Source: Brachypodium distachyon
Lineage: Eukaryota; Streptophyta; Magnoliopsida; Poales; Poaceae
DNA length: 64,000 nucleotides
NCBI RefSeq assembly: GCF_000005505.3
Contig: NC_016133.3
Coordinates: 14,384,001-14,448,000, forward strand
Direction of reading: 5' to 3'
The number at the start of each line of letters is the position of its first letter. Positions within the stretch are counted from its first letter, which is position 1. The notes beneath the pieces were generated by a model. It did not search any database and was not told where the DNA came from. It was given only the letters and a program-made list of their open reading frames with translations. Shown here piece by piece: positions 32,601 to 46,436 of this stretch. A program made the translations under genes and the position numbers.

Positions 32601-35600
32601 AATACCAGAAAACAAGCTAAAGAAGACTCTATGTAATATTAATAATCGAATCGACCAATACTGATAAGTAGATGCCTATCATTACCTTGGTATTAATTTG
32701 TTGAGGTCCACGAGAGCCTTCAAAAGCTCTGCTCTCCAGCATCCTCAGCAAACGCTGCCCATCAGTGTTGGCTAAAATTTTTATTCCATTATCGTTTGCT
32801 GTCACAGCAAGCAATGAGCCTTCTCTATTGAATCTCAAGCGAGGGCTTGCCTGCGCATGTTAGTAAAAAGTCATGTGAAAACCTTAAGTCGGTACATGTT
32901 TAATAGAAGCCACAGAAAATATACTCACAGGCAGTCCACCATCACACTCTGCTGTTGTTAGTATGTTGGTGTTATCCATATCCCAGAATTTAACAACAAA
33001 TTCATCTCCAGCAGCCAAAAAGTGGTTCCTCGTTGTGTCAAACTGGACAACACCTAGTGATCGCTTCCTGAAGCCATTGTATGTCCTCTTAATAGCCCCT
33101 TCGGTCTCGTTCCACTCGACCAAGTGGGAATCACCGTCTTTACTAGTTCCACAAGAGAAGAGCCTGCAAGAAAAATTTATATTAAATAAATTATATGGGT
33201 TGGAAAAAAGTGAAGAAAAATATTAAATTGGGACCTGAGAAATCCAGATGATGAAATGATCTTTCATCCCTTAAAATGTTTACTTAATTTGGAAATATCT
33301 GATAGCCATTCTAATCTATTTAACAGTTGAAGCTTCTCACCTTGTTCCATCAGCGCTATAAGACATGGTAGTACACCAATGTCCAGGAGCATCATAGTCG
33401 ACCCGCGAGCCCAAACAGTCGTACAGCCATGCCTTGATTTTCCCATCAATGGCAGTAGAGAAGATAAACTGCAAATAAAGCAAAAGTTGTAGAAACCCAT
33501 AGAATAGATGATGCTAATCTAATAATTGAAGCTATGGCATATCAAAATTAAACCAACTGAACATGAAACAAATAAAAATTGGTGGACAACGATAATAAGT
33601 GCAGTACCAGTACAAAATGGATACAGCATATCTCGAGTATCAGAGTTGAAATCATCAGAAAGTACCTGAATGTTCTCCTTGTAGTGAGGACAAACGGAAT
33701 AGACTGGAGCCTCATGGCCTTCAAATGTGTACTGCTTTTGTCCTGTTTGAGCATCCCATACCTGCAAATGAAATGTACAAGAATGCTAACGATGTTCTCT
33801 TTACATTTAAGAACAGTAGCATGTCATATGAATAATAATCTCACCTTAATGAGTTTGTCATCACCACATGTAATAATTGACAGGGTCTTGTTGGGGTGAG
33901 AAAAGGCAATGTCATTAACCCCACCAATGTGAGCATCAATCTGTGCAATTTACAAAAAAAGGCCAAAGAGTTAAGATCCTTTAAGAGGGTGTTTGGATGT
34001 GAAGGCTTAGTTTGGGTATTATGGAGACTTGATAGTTCCCCAAGGGGGTGTAAGGAAAAAGTATGTTGATTTTTCATTCTCGATCCTTATGAATGTACCT
34101 CTGCCTGCTGCCTTAACTCTCCATTCGGAACAAATGTATATGTCTGAACAATATGCTTCGAAAATGCCACACCTGAGAATCAAATTAAGCTTATTGAATC
34201 ATTCTTGCAGATAAGCAGGAAAATGAAAAGGAATGGAACACTTCCAATTACAAAGTACCACGCAAATGCTGTCCTTTTTTAGAAAAAATAGGCATGACCA
34301 TAGATGAATAATAATAGCACTTAAGTGGTCCATTTTTTATACCTAGAATATTTCCATCAGGGCTCCACAGACACCTATTGACAGATATCGCAGCATCTTT
34401 CATTAGTGCAGCCTGGACACATAAGAGCACAAATTGGGCATCAGAACAAACAAATGACAAGGCAGAATGCAGGTAATTACAGCTTGCAGCACAAACAAAG
34501 ATGGTAAAAGCACAGAATAAAATAGACTGAGTTGATCAATGAACTAAGGACCTGCAGAGGCAAGGTGCAGGAGCTAATATCCCAAACTTTGAATGTCTTG
34601 TGTGCTATCCTCTCCCGTGAACCAACTTCCCATATCCCGATGTCACCGACATTCGTTCCAACTGTGTTACATCAAAAACTTTAGCACAGCAGAATATGTA
34701 CTGATAAAGTAATGATTCAAGAACCGAGCGACATGTTTGAAGCATGTACCTAGAAGAATGGTCTGCTGAACAGGATGGAAATCCAGGCTCATAACATTAG
34801 AACCCTGATTAAGTGTGCGAACTACTTGTTTGGGGAGATCTTCTTGACTATAAGCATTGGGAGGATGGCTTGCACCGGAGAATGACACCTAACATAGTTT
34901 TTTTATGTATAGAAATTATTTCATGAGACAATGTTGCAGAAATGAGTACATAAGAGCAGAAACACAGGTAAGTCCAAGTTCACCCACGTACCTCATCTGG
35001 TTGGCCCACACGCATTCTTTTCATCAGATGTTCAGAATCTGCCGATTGGTAGTCAATGCCAGGCGCACTTGTGGGTGTTCTTGGATGTTTCAGAAATGCA
35101 GCTGCAAACAAATAGAGCATCCAAATGAAAAATCAAATAACGTTGCAATAGTGATATCCGCCATTCAGCATATTGCAATTTACCCTACCTGTATTTGGAG
35201 GCTGAACAAGACCAGATGGCCCTTGAGCAACAGCAGCATGTGGTAAAGAAGGATTGGCATTGGTCATCCAACCCGCAATTGCATTTGGAGTAACCACAGG
35301 TTGAAATGGCTGCAAGATTGAGATATAGTGAATGATAGAATGATAGAAATAAGTCAAATGTTTAACTGTTGCTATAATACGTACAGCATGAGCACCCATT
35401 GGTGGAAATCCAGCTGATTTGGGGATTGGTCCAGCAAGAGGACCATTGGCAGGGGGAGGAGCTCTTGCTCCATTCGTAGGAGCAGCACAAGAATGATCGG
35501 TAAAGAGTGTCTTGATATCAGGGTTTGGTCTGGGATTCTTGCAGAGCTGGTGTTGCCAGTTAAGACTACATGGCACAAGAAAACAGACAAGTCAAGTTAG

Positions 35601-37270
35601 TGTTACCTTTACAAGAAGCTGAAGCGAGAGAAGGCATACTGGAAGCCTAGTAGGTCTTCGTTATCGCAAACAGTAAACGACAAGCATTTAATTGCATGTG
35701 TAGAAAGTCCAATATAAAACCATTGACACGTCACCAACTGACATATATCCGTTATATTCCATCCGAACTTGCTAACTGGGAGAATCACATACAGCGTATC
35801 AAACTGACACCAAACAAATCTTGAAAGCAAAAAGAAAATACATCAAGTAGATTTCCTGGATAAGACATTGAAAGGATGAGCGCTTAAAATTGGAACTTGC
35901 CAAATGTCTTAAGAATTGACATGTTTACAATATGTGGACACGGCAACTCCTCCATCTTCACGTGTACAACCATGATTTGATAAAGCACCAAATGATGCTA
36001 ATTTGATAAAGCAACCATCACTCTTAATTTCCAAACTAATTGGTTGGGCATGTCCATTGAACAGAACAACCAATCATGCAATAACCATAAATGTCCTTCC
36101 ATTATGTTAGGTGCTAAAACTCCACATTAATTTCAATATAAGCACCGCACACCCCTTTGTCCTATTTGATTGATCATTTTTAGGAAAGATGGAAACTCAA
36201 CCAGAAGAAAACAAAGAACAGAAAGGGAAACCCTCCAAGTATAGCAGTTTAGTGACAGCTCTTTTCCCAACTTATGACGTGAGCTGGCAGCTATGCACAC
36301 AAATTTATATGTGGGATCTTAAGTCACGGCAACATTTATTTGCTTTAAAAGTATAGCATAAATAATGTTCATAGAGATAGTATCCCATTGGACACAAGGG
36401 GTACTAGCACAGAACTAAAAGCATGCCAGATTTTAAATCGACCAAATACCTTTGATTGATCAGCGTGCGCAGTCTTGATGCTTTAAATGGAGGAAAATTA
36501 AGCTTGTCCCGGAAAAGAGGATTTGCTTCAATAAGCTTCTTAAGCTCCATGAGCATGATATTCCGGGCTGACTTAGTGTCACCATACTTGGACAGCTGCT
36601 CATTTTGCCTGGCCATCATTGGCACACAACCACATCAATCCAATGCACAAACATTTTGCTATACCAAATTGCTCCGGATGAACTATTAGCATCATACCTA
36701 AAATTATCCAGAGTCAGCAGCTGTGTGATTTCCTTGAACAGCTCCTCGTTGAAGGACGCAAACACCTTCAAATCCTTGACGAGTATCTCCACTGCCTTGG
36801 CCCGATCATGCCTGCAAACACCAGGCCAATTCAGCACAAATCACAGCAGATACAGACAAATGGACATGAGAAATGCTCAAGTAAATATGAGTCACCTGTC
36901 GAGGGCTTCGAGGTACTTCTGCTTGCGGATCTCAAAGAATATCTTCATGGAGTAGCGGTTGTCCTCCACCTTGGTGAAGCCGCTGAGGTACCTCTCGACC
37001 TCGTCCCACTCGCCGCCCTGCACCATGTCTTCGAAGTGCTTCATGTTGAAGTAGAACCCAGACTCCTGCTCCAACCTGCGCGACCAAAACGGGCGGACAA
37101 AAAAAAATTAATTCAAAAACCCAGCCTCCTCAACAACTCCAGATAGCTACAAAAACCTTTTGACTCGATCAACTCGGCAGTCGCACTTACTTGTGCACCG
37201 TCTCCTTAAACTTTTCCTCATCCAGGAACTGCAGGATGAGGAAGACCAGCTCCCTGCTCAGCGAAGACAT
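29671..37270 (-). CDS. TOPLESS-related transcriptional co-repressor (TPR1-like)
   Basis: A complete 1135-residue product can be assembled from 25 GT-AG exons: 37270-37191, 37075-36896, 36811-36698, 36608-36450, 35565-35385, 35309-35189, 35101-34992, 34888-34750, 34661-34552, 34412-34343, 34172-34099, 33940-33845, 33761-33666, 33468-33341, 33163-32929, 32850-32686, 32428-32321, 32254-32105, 31805-31695, 31607-31428, 31245-31117, 30792-30697, 30510-30325, 30170-29998 and 29887-29671. The N-terminus MSSLSRELVFLILQFLDEEK is the LisH domain. CTLH (about residues 34-92, LEQESGFYFNMKHFED...) and the CRA helices follow, then a proline-rich linker (about 190-320) and WD40 repeats (about 340-1100) forming two propellers. 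In the nucleus such proteins bind EAR-motif repressors (Aux/IAA, JAZ adaptors) and recruit histone deacetylases. All exon phases agree and no lesion is seen. The TPR1-like rather than REL2/ASP1-like grouping comes from memory of grass sequences. Confidence 0.95.
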
Positions 37271-37677
37271 GGCTCCCCCGATCCCGCCCTGCGTCTCCAG
37301 CGCTCACGACAAAGGGAGAACTCCCGCCTGCGCGGCAGATCCCCTCCCAAATCTCGGAAGAAAAAAAAACCACCGCAAGGCCCCCCAACCGCCGCCCCCG
37401 AAAACCCGGACCAAACAGCCCCCCCACGAGCAGCTCAAAACCCTAGCGAGGCTCCAAACCGAACGGCGAGAGCGAGCTCACAGCCCAAGCAGGCCCATCC
37501 AGACGGGATCTCCCCCGATTCCGGCGGCGCGACCGCCGATCTGCAGCTGCCGGCGCGAATCCGGCGGCTGGAGAACCCAACCCAAACCCCTCGACCGCTC
37601 GCGGCGCTTCGTCGGCTAGGGTTTACCCGCCGCCGCCGCTTCCTTCTCCTTCGCTCTAGCCGCCGCGTTTCCCTTCC

Positions 37678-37765
37678 TTATCTCTCTCTCTTCTACCCCC
37701 AACCTCTCTCTCTCTCCACCTTCGCTTTCTTCTCTCTCCAAAACCAGCAGTCCCTCTCTCTCTCG
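37678..37765 (-). promoter_or_regulatory. GAGA-rich tract in the 5' UTR/promoter of the TOPLESS-related gene
   Basis: Dense CT runs on the plus strand read as (GA)n on the gene strand, about 410-495 bp upstream of the start codon. BBR/BPC factors bind such tracts in plants; use here is an inference. Confidence 0.5.
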
Positions 37766-37835
37766 CTTTTATTTTCCGGCTCTGCTTTTGGTTTTTCGGG
37801 GCCGCGTTTTATAACCACCCTCTCCACGCATCCCG

Positions 37836-37845
37836 TTATATAGCC
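37836..37845 (-). promoter_or_regulatory. Candidate TATA box of the TOPLESS-related gene
   Basis: The minus strand reads GGCTATATAACGG, a good plant TATA box, which would place transcription start near 37810 and give a 5' UTR of about 540 bp that includes the GAGA tract. Confidence 0.5.
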
Positions 37846-39327
37846 GCCCAGACAGCCGCCCCAATTTACCCCTGCACCCTCGCCCCTCGGCTCTATTCAC
37901 TCCGCCTGCCACTGAAAACGACTTGCGGCAGGGGCAAAACGGGCAAACCCCACTTTATCTCCAGCGCAGTTTGGTAAATTTCCGCGTCGCGTTCTGGGGC
38001 GGGCCCCGCCGGGTACGTGGGGGGCCCATTAGACAGGCGCACTCGACCGCGTCCGCTGGCTGGCTTCCGTTTCTGGTGAGCCATCTCTCGGCACGCCACG
38101 TCATCCTTCCTCGTACGCATTAATTTTCTCTCTCTTTCTGTATCCGCTCTCCCCGGTTTCGAAATTTGAACTGGCACGCAGGGGGGAGGGGGGGGTTGGT
38201 GGTAGCCGCACCCCGTACTGGCTACCCAGCTTTTCAGGCATGTACTTACTCACTACCAAGACTGTATTTTTCATGATAAGGAAACGTGGAATGATTATCC
38301 ATGTGGTCCATATGTTTTTTTTCTATTGTCGAACATGGTTATTATTCTGGTGGATTCACATAGTTAGAGGGAAGGAATTTATGGAGGACATGAAGCCTAT
38401 TTTTCTCACACAAGATGAATGGTTGTGCGCAAATATGTGTGATGGTCCAGACGTGGCGTCAAGATGTTATGTTTTTTTCTTCGTTGTTTTGTGTTCCTTG
38501 AGCATTAATATCAAGGCTACGGAGAAACATTATCTCGTACTACCTCTAGTTAACAAAAAAAATTACCCTCTTTCCAAAATATACGGAACGTTTGGCTTTT
38601 TACGGGCTCCAATGAAGATGTTTGACAAGTTATGTTTGCATGATTCATACAAGAACTTGTGGCATACGAGTGATTTGCGGAAAAATACAATGAGACCACG
38701 CTTGTATGCTCAATCCATATACTCTGGCCTATAACAGTGGTCAAACTTCTACATCGTCGATCGCACACATATTTATATGCCTTCTATATTATGGAACGTA
38801 CGGAGTAGCGTTACACACATGCCTTCAGTTAAACTTGAATATTTGGACCATCCTATCAATACAAGTATGTATTATATGCGTATACGTGTCTTAGGAAGAA
38901 TTTTCATATTATTATAGCTATAGTGGTTACTATTCATATACTTGCTTTTTCATGTTTTAGGTGGTGCCTGAGATTTTTTAGTTCTATTATTAGGGGGCGG
39001 CGATTTGGAGCAACTACACACGTGCAGCTGTTGTGGCCCGCAATAACAATTAAAACAAGCGCCTTCAGGCGTGGGAAGTACACGATGTGTGTCGCTTAAT
39101 TGAGCACGTGTTGTAACTAATTAAGGCATCTCAAAGAGAGGGGTGATTGGCGAACGTGGCATGTGGAGATCGAGGGCTAGGTAGTGCGTCCAGCAAAAGA
39201 GGTGGGCATACAAGTGAGCATGGGCTAGGGCATTTCAATTACGTGCATGTTATAATAATTAATGGTGGCGAAGATTGAGGGGTGGGTGGCATGTCAAGCA
39301 AGAATTAATGACAGATATTTATATATA

Positions 39328-39409
39328 CTCCCTCCAGACGTGATTACAGCCTACCCAAGGAATTTTGTGATACAAGTTTTTCTTAACTGACCTCTAGTCC
39401 GAAAAGGAG
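39328..39409. mobile_element. Decayed Stowaway-like MITE, 82 bp
   Basis: The left end CTCCCTCCAGAC and the right end, reversed CTCCTTTTCGGA, lie between TA dinucleotides. The ends are only partly complementary. Confidence 0.5.
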
Positions 39410-41834
39410 TATTCGATAGGAATCATTGGTTATTTCTAGATTTTTGATACTATGTCAATGCCCAAAATGATTTTTTTTTGTGAATCTAAGGAATGCGATT
39501 GAACAACAGGATCTGCAATTAGAAAAAAAATACATATATAAATTAAAATGTATACCAGCATATCCACACAACTTTCGTTTACCATGTATGCATTATGCAA
39601 TGCAAGAAGTGTAATACACAAATGTTCTCCTTGACCATGTGAGTGCAAGACGACACCATAATATTTTTTAATATAAAATGCAGACAATGATAAGAATTTT
39701 ACAAAGTGGGGCATGAAAGCTGACTTAATGTAGTTCTACATTACAGTAGCAATGAAAGTAACATGCCAGGGCTAAACTTGAATTTGTTTGTCAGTTGTTT
39801 AACCTTACTCACTCGTCACATATCAACTATCGTAATATCAACCTATCTAAACGTATTTTAATACATAGATACATCCATATTTAGTTAAATTTGAACCACT
39901 TAATATGGTACGAAAGAAGTACTCCGTAGTAAATTCCTGTAGAAAACACAGATATGTCTAGTTTTAAAATAAAAGATCAGAGATAAATTTGGTGAGAAAG
40001 AAAGTGTACGTACTCACTCAGCCAAAAGAACCGAAGTTGAGTATCCACAGGAAAGCAAAGGGGAGAGAGAGAGAGAACAAAAAAAAAAAGGAAAGCATGT
40101 GGGAGCCACTGGGTGCGCGTAGCAGGGAGGCAGGACGGGTGGGCAATTATTTCGGATTTCGGGAGCCGTCGCTTTCCCTCTGCGCTGTAGTAGTGGCCGA
40201 GCGAGTAGCTGTCGAGCCTTTAACACGTTATAAGCCAGATACCTTATCAAAAGCCCTATATAAGTACAGGACCTTATCAGACAACTGGCCACGCATTCGT
40301 TCATCCATCCATGCGTCCGGTTCCGTCCCGAATTTAATTCCTTTTTAAAAGGGAAAAGAAAAGGAAGAAAAAACCTGCACCGCCACGTCTCACGTGCCAC
40401 TCAGGCTCTGACACGTGGCGAGGTCCTTGGACCACCTGCTCACGTACCGAGTTTGGCTTTGACCGCTCTGGAAGCAGGGCCCCACTACGTGTGCCTGTAC
40501 GGGCTGGACGCGGAATATGAGGGCTCGGGGACTGGAAGTAATTACGATGAATGCCACTGAGGGGAACTTTGCCTCGGGAATGGCGGAGGGGTAATTCGGG
40601 GCTGAGGAAAGGGAATCCCTGGGTGCCTTTTTTCTGGTGTGGTGGGATCGATCGCGGCCCCCCCGTCCGTATCTGCGCGGCAGTGGGGATCACATGCATG
40701 CGCGCGTGTGGCGCGGGATCGTCTGTGGCTGGCTTCTTCTCGTTGGATCGCGTACAGTGAAGTCGACGGGCGATAGAGATTTTCTTTCCTTTGGAATTAT
40801 GATGTTTTTAACGTCGAGAAAAAGTTAGTTGGTCAGGAGTAGTTCATTGAACGGTTGCTTGTCCGTTTTCGCTACGGCAGATCCTTGGGTCCATGGGGAA
40901 ATGGACGCTAGACTTTAGATAAGAATGCAAAGCTAGACTTGGAAGAGAAAAATTGGATGCTATCTTGCATAGTTGCGAGTTTGTGGCTCGTGAACCGTTG
41001 GCCGGAAAGTCCCTTTGGATTAGGCGTCCGTGTGAAGCAGAAGCAGCTAGGGCCACAATTTTTTATGTGCGATCTCGGTATTTCTTTGTCCGGATTTATA
41101 AGGCTGGCGTGATTTTTTTTGGGTATAAGCTTGATCAACATTATGTTAATAGTGAGAAAGTAATGTGGTGTACTGGTTTCGTGTAGAAAAATCGTACAAA
41201 CCTCGTAATGTATTTGTAGCACCAATTTCAGCACAGGTTAAAATTGTGCTCCGTACAAACAACTGCGTATAGGTTATCTAGTCTGCAACCCGATAAATAT
41301 AACTGGGCTTTGCTTTCTCACCCGTTACTGTCATACCGGACCTTGTTACTACACGTGCAACGTTAATTTGTTCGTCCCGCTGTGCGTTATTACAAGCACA
41401 ACAGGCCTGAGGACAACTTTTTTTTTCTCTCCGATGCAAATGCACAACATTAAAGATTATACCCAAAAGGTGGAAAACTAAATCGCGCAATCGAGTACGT
41501 ACGCCTTGGATGGTCAAGGACGAATTTTGATGTCAACACGGACTACATCCGCAGAAAAATTAGATCGATCCTACTATAGCTAGGTACTGCCGGTACTATA
41601 CTTATTACTCCAGGTTAAAAATAATGCTTCTGCAAGCCAATAAAGCAGTGCATCAAAATTGCATGCAGATAGGATATCTCTTTGCTACTTCTGCCGTGTT
41701 AGTACGTGCATGGATCCAGTAGTACCGAATGCCCATCTTCCAACTTTTCGTAATTAAAAGCAACGAGAAAGAAAGACAGAACTAGAGAAATAAAAAAAAA
41801 TTGCAAGTGGAGCGCCTGCCCAGATCCGGACACG

Positions 41835-41837
<3 letters not shown>

Positions 41838-41865
<28 letters not shown>
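41838..41865. repeat. (GA)14 microsatellite
   Basis: This is an uninterrupted GA run of 28 bases. Confidence 0.95.
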
Positions 41866-41869
<4 letters not shown>

Positions 41870-44625
41870 GGAGTGAGGGATGAATGTGACGGGGGTAAAC
41901 TGTTGGGTACGCCATAATTGGGTTGGGGCCATCATGTGCGTGCTACGCTGCTGCTAGTACTACTACTAGTAGTGCACTGTACGTACCGTCAAACGTGTGT
42001 ACGGCGGGTAGCTAGGACGCGCCTTTCTCCACCTAGTGGGTCTTGTTTTGCTACAACCACCCCACGTACATGTCCACGCAAAACAATCTAGGCGTATATA
42101 CATGCATGTCTCGATCTGTCTATTTAAAGTGCATAAGAAACTATGTGTATTCTTTTGTGTCATGCTCTCTCCATTTATAAAATTAGCCGCAAACAAGTCA
42201 AACTTTTTGAACTTTTACCGAGTTTATACAAAAAAATTACCAACAATACGACTCCAAATTAGTTTAACTAAATCTACCATGATATATATATTTCATAAGA
42301 TATTTATTTGATATTCTAGATATTGATGCTTTCTTTAGTAAACTTAGTCAAATTTAAAAAAAAATTGACTTAGAACAAAGCTACTGATTTACTCTTATAT
42401 TTAGAAAGGGTATGGACTAGGCTAGTCTTGTTTGGACCCGATTTCATGTGCCACATGCATGTGTAGGCGTAGAGGACGGAGCTAGCAGGGGGCATCCAAA
42501 ACCCATGGTTCTCTTGTATCACGAGGCTGCTCAAAATATTGTTAGCCGAGTGAGCACCAAGATCTCTCTCTAGCTTTCACTCTCCATCTATTTCTCTCTC
42601 TCTCTTGCTCTCAACGCATAAAGAATGGACAAGTGAATTTCACACCTGCTTCAAAAGGCCTGGCTAGCTCCACGTGTCCCCACAACCACACCTGCTTGCT
42701 CCCAAAAAGGATAAGTTATAGGGTGCATTAGATGGGGACAAGCCATCCATCATGCTCTTTTGTACGTGTCGTATTTAAACAGAGTTTTTTTTTTTGAGGA
42801 AACAGAGGGAGTATTTTTGTTATGCTATAACTGTGCGAGTGGCAAGAAGAGGGAGCAGAATGATCCTGCTATTTTGGTCACCGCGGAAATTTGGCGAATC
42901 TATACAAAAATAGAATCCATGATAATGATGATTTTCAGTTTTCTTTGCAAGAGGAAGAAGAAGAAGATTTCCAGTTTTTTTTTTTGACGATTCCATGCTG
43001 ACAATCACATCACTTGGACGTTTTCCTTGCGTCTGAACATTATATATAAAAAGTTTAAGTTTGCTGGTCGTACCGATGCTAACGCGTGCTGATTTGGACA
43101 GGCACCGTGGGAGCTAATTTTTGGTACGGTATAAGTCACCATCTTGATGTGAAACCTGATGCTAGATTTCCAGTTTGGCTATTTGTATTAATCAACGTGG
43201 TTTGTTTGTCGTTTAGGCGTACCAGTCCGGGACCTGACTTTGTAATTAGGACAATAGAGAAAGGCTAATCATGCTCAACAAAGCTGGCTTGATCGCTAGC
43301 TAGATACTTTTTGCTAGGCTAGCCAAGAGATAAAACTATAGAGCATCAAGATCCTTTCATTAGGTGTGCTCGATCGAACTTTCCCTGGGGAAAAAGGAGT
43401 CATCGATCGCCGATGAATTTTACAGAATTCTCACCAATTATTGGTAAGAGATGGTGTCGCCAGCAAATTTCCCTCAATTATTGGCACCTAGGACTGCGGG
43501 ACCAATGTTTTGTGTCAAGGGAAATACATATACTCTTGCAAAAGAAAAGGGAAATACATATACGGAGTATGGGGCACAGAAACTTCCACCAAAATGCTCA
43601 AGCATTGTCACTGGTGTACTACCCAGCCATCTCCATCCCCCATTCTGAAATCTGAATTCAATATTGACCCACGAAATTCTATCTTATCATTTTCCTTCGT
43701 TAGATAAAATCTGACAAATTTCATTTCTGAGGATCTTGTCAAGGTCAGTCAAAATAGAGTACGTGTACGGACAACTGAAATCTTTGCCCAGATCCTGGCT
43801 AGGCGAGAAGGACCATACTAAGATCTCCTGTCAGTAGTTATCCGACGGTAATTATCGGTAGTGGTACGTGTTGTTGCAGATAGGCCAAACAGAAGGCACA
43901 TGGTCGGCAGTATCGTCACTGTGACGACCCCACTGGCAGTACAAAAACTGAGGAGTCCTTTTCCACCAAAATTTTTTTCTCTTTCCGAGGAGAACACCAA
44001 AATGACAGGGAAGGAAAGGAAGAGGACGGAGGGGACGTGAGTGGAGCTGCTGCTGATGATGTGTGCTGCTGTTTGGCTCTGAGCATTTCTTTTTTTATTC
44101 TGGAAATTATTTTTTTTCTTAGAGAGAGAGGTGTGGCCTGGTCTGTCCGTCAGTGTCAAGGAAAGTGAGGTAGTTTGTGGTTGGAGGAACTATGATGGCA
44201 GGGAGCGCTCTCCCCTGCCCTGCATTGAAACCTCCCAGGCCGTACTATGTGGAAATGGAAAGTGTACACACTCAAGGTCTACCTCGGACTGTTTTTATTA
44301 GTTCTCCATTCAGCCTACTACTAAGCCGTATAACTTTTGACTAATAAATTGTTAAAGTTTGACTAAATTTATAGTAAAAATATATCTCATATACGAAATC
44401 AATAACTACAAAAGTTTATTCACGATAGATATAGTGATTATGATTTGGAAACGCAAATGTTAATAGTTGTGCTACACGCTGTATCGAACTTTCGAACGTC
44501 CGACAGTCAACAAAAATTATACTTGATATATTATGTATGACTTATATTCTGTAACAGAGAGAGCATGCGTGTGAGTTATTATATATGGCAACTTCTTGGT
44601 GGTGCGGTTAGAGCGTTACTTGATA

Positions 44626-44865
44626 CTCCCTCCATTTCACAAAGATCGGCGTATTTTGTTTCGTTAAGACAAGGCTTTGACCAATGACAACTCTATTAAT
44701 ATGTGTTTTTACGTACATGAAATTTATATCAATATATTCATCTTTAAAATTCTTTCTAATAATCATGATTTTGTATGATATAGGTTACATATTAATAGTG
44801 TAATTCTTGATCAAAGCATTTTCTTCACGAAACAAAATACGTCAATCTGTATGAAATGGAGGGAG
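44626..44865. mobile_element. Stowaway/Mariner-like MITE, about 240 bp
   Basis: The left end CTCCCTCCATTTCACAAAGA and the reversed right end CTCCCTCCATTTCATACAGA match closely. The next ~25 bases (GGCGTATTTTGTTTCGT and its complement) extend the inverted repeat. Left flank is TA; the right flank is CA, so one base of the duplication has changed. Confidence 0.8.
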
Positions 44866-44938
44866 CATAAAGTAACGACTAAATTTCCTAAATCCCGACA
44901 CTTATAATGGATCCGACGAAGTATTGACTTGTCTAGAT

Positions 44939-45059
44939 TCCTCCGTCCAGAAATAAGTGACTCAACTTTATCTAAATTCGCACGTATCTATACGCTAAAA
45001 CACGCCTAGAAAAGTAAAATCTAGACAAATCCGAGTCATTTATTTTCGTACGGCGGGAG
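44939..45059. mobile_element. Stowaway-like MITE, about 120 bp
   Basis: The left end CCTCCGTCCAGAAATAAGTG and the right end, reversed CTCCCGCCGTACGAAAATAA, form a hairpin. TA follows on the right; the left boundary is uncertain by a few bases. Confidence 0.65.
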
Positions 45060-45760
45060 TACTGAACGTTGCGGCAACAAGGCAACAGCCCGCGTGTGGC
45101 CGTAGCGGGGACGCCGATTGGCACGCCGCGTACGGCCGGCGGGGGAGCGAGCGAGAGCCGAATCGAATCACACATCCAGCAGACACACTCGTGACAGAAA
45201 GAGAAGCCCCGCCCCCCGTCTCCCCCCTTCCCCTCTCTCTCCATCGGTCGCTGTCGTCCACTGCTCTCTCCCGCAAGGGTTGACGAAACTGCCCCCCGCC
45301 CCAACGACCACCACGCCTCGCAGGGGCAAAACCGTCCGCTCCGATCCTCCTCCCCTCCGGAGAACTTCCTTTGCGTGTGCTTGGGTGGGGACCCCACACA
45401 CGCGCATCTGCATCTCGGCCTGTGCGCACACACACGTCTGCGTCCGTTTCTCCATCCGTCTCGGCGGCTTATCGCGAGATATACATGTGCGCGCACGCAC
45501 GCGCGGTACGATATGTACTCCGGTGCGTGGGAAGGCGTGAAAGGAGAGACGAGATGAGACGAGACGTGGGGGTGGGGAGGGAGTCTTTTTAAAGCCTGGA
45601 GCTGTACGCTTCTTTCCTGTGTCGCAGAGAGAGCAGGCGGGGGGTGGGAAGGGGTGTGTGTTTCCTGCCGTCCCTTCTCGACACGTCCCTCTTTCTCTAC
45701 CTCCTCTCCCCGTGTGCCCTAGTACGTGTATCTACTCTCCGTGTTTGCGTACAGTTGCGT
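45060..45760. other. GC-rich island without a supportable gene
   Basis: The base composition jumps to high GC with many CpG, a purine/pyrimidine-rich stretch and TTTTTAAAG near 45586. In grasses this often marks a gene start, but no frame on either strand shows domains and several frames are open at once, as expected from composition. It could be the 5' end of an unrecognised or non-coding transcript. Confidence 0.3.
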
Positions 45761-46436
45761 ACCTGTCTATACATCCTTTTCTCTCTACAAATAATAATAC
45801 TAGCTTGGGGACGAATTGGAAGGCTCGGGGAACGAAAAGTCACACTGCCCTGCGTTACAACGTAGAGCGAAATGATTCGACAACGTCGACACCTGTCATC
45901 TCGAGCTTACCGAACATTTTGCATGTCCAGCCCTGCAGACATTAAATGACTCGAGCCTGTCTAGATGTCCATTTAATATGAGACGGAGAAAGTAATTCCT
46001 ACCGAATTCAACATTTGTATTGATTACGAAGGGAGTACTAACTTGATGATTTAAACACTTATTTAGTTCGCCAATGTTAAATGACTCTTAGTGAGGTTAG
46101 TTTTATAGAGACTATAGATAAATACAAACATTACATAACAAGCCAATGTAAGATGAGAGAGAATGAATAACCTCACTCTAACGTACTAGAAGTGCAAAAG
46201 GATGACCTTGAGAGCAACTTCTGGCCCTACCTTAGTTCAACCATGCAAATGAACAAAAATTTGTAAAATCACATTGCTTTATATAAAACTAGTTCATTTT
46301 TTTCAACTAAAAAGGGTTGGAAGGTACTCTTAGGGTCGTCTTTTTGCACCTCTAGTTACAACTACAAGGGCACAGACCCGCCCAAAAAAGCATCGGGTGT
46401 ATTACAAAACATCGAACACCCGAGGTCTGTTACCCA

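Noticed and set aside
33955..34060. GAGGGTGTTTGGATG in a TOPLESS-related intron, like a MITE end
   Set aside because: No matching inverted end or target duplication was found inside the 158-bp intron.
37160..37843. 227-codon plus frame
   Set aside because: Opposite the 5' UTR and promoter of the TOPLESS-related gene; Pro/Ser/Arg low-complexity, no homology recognised.
38240..38734. 164-codon plus frame near the TOPLESS-related promoter
   Set aside because: No start context, domain, intron or repeat evidence; residues look like translated AT-rich non-coding DNA.
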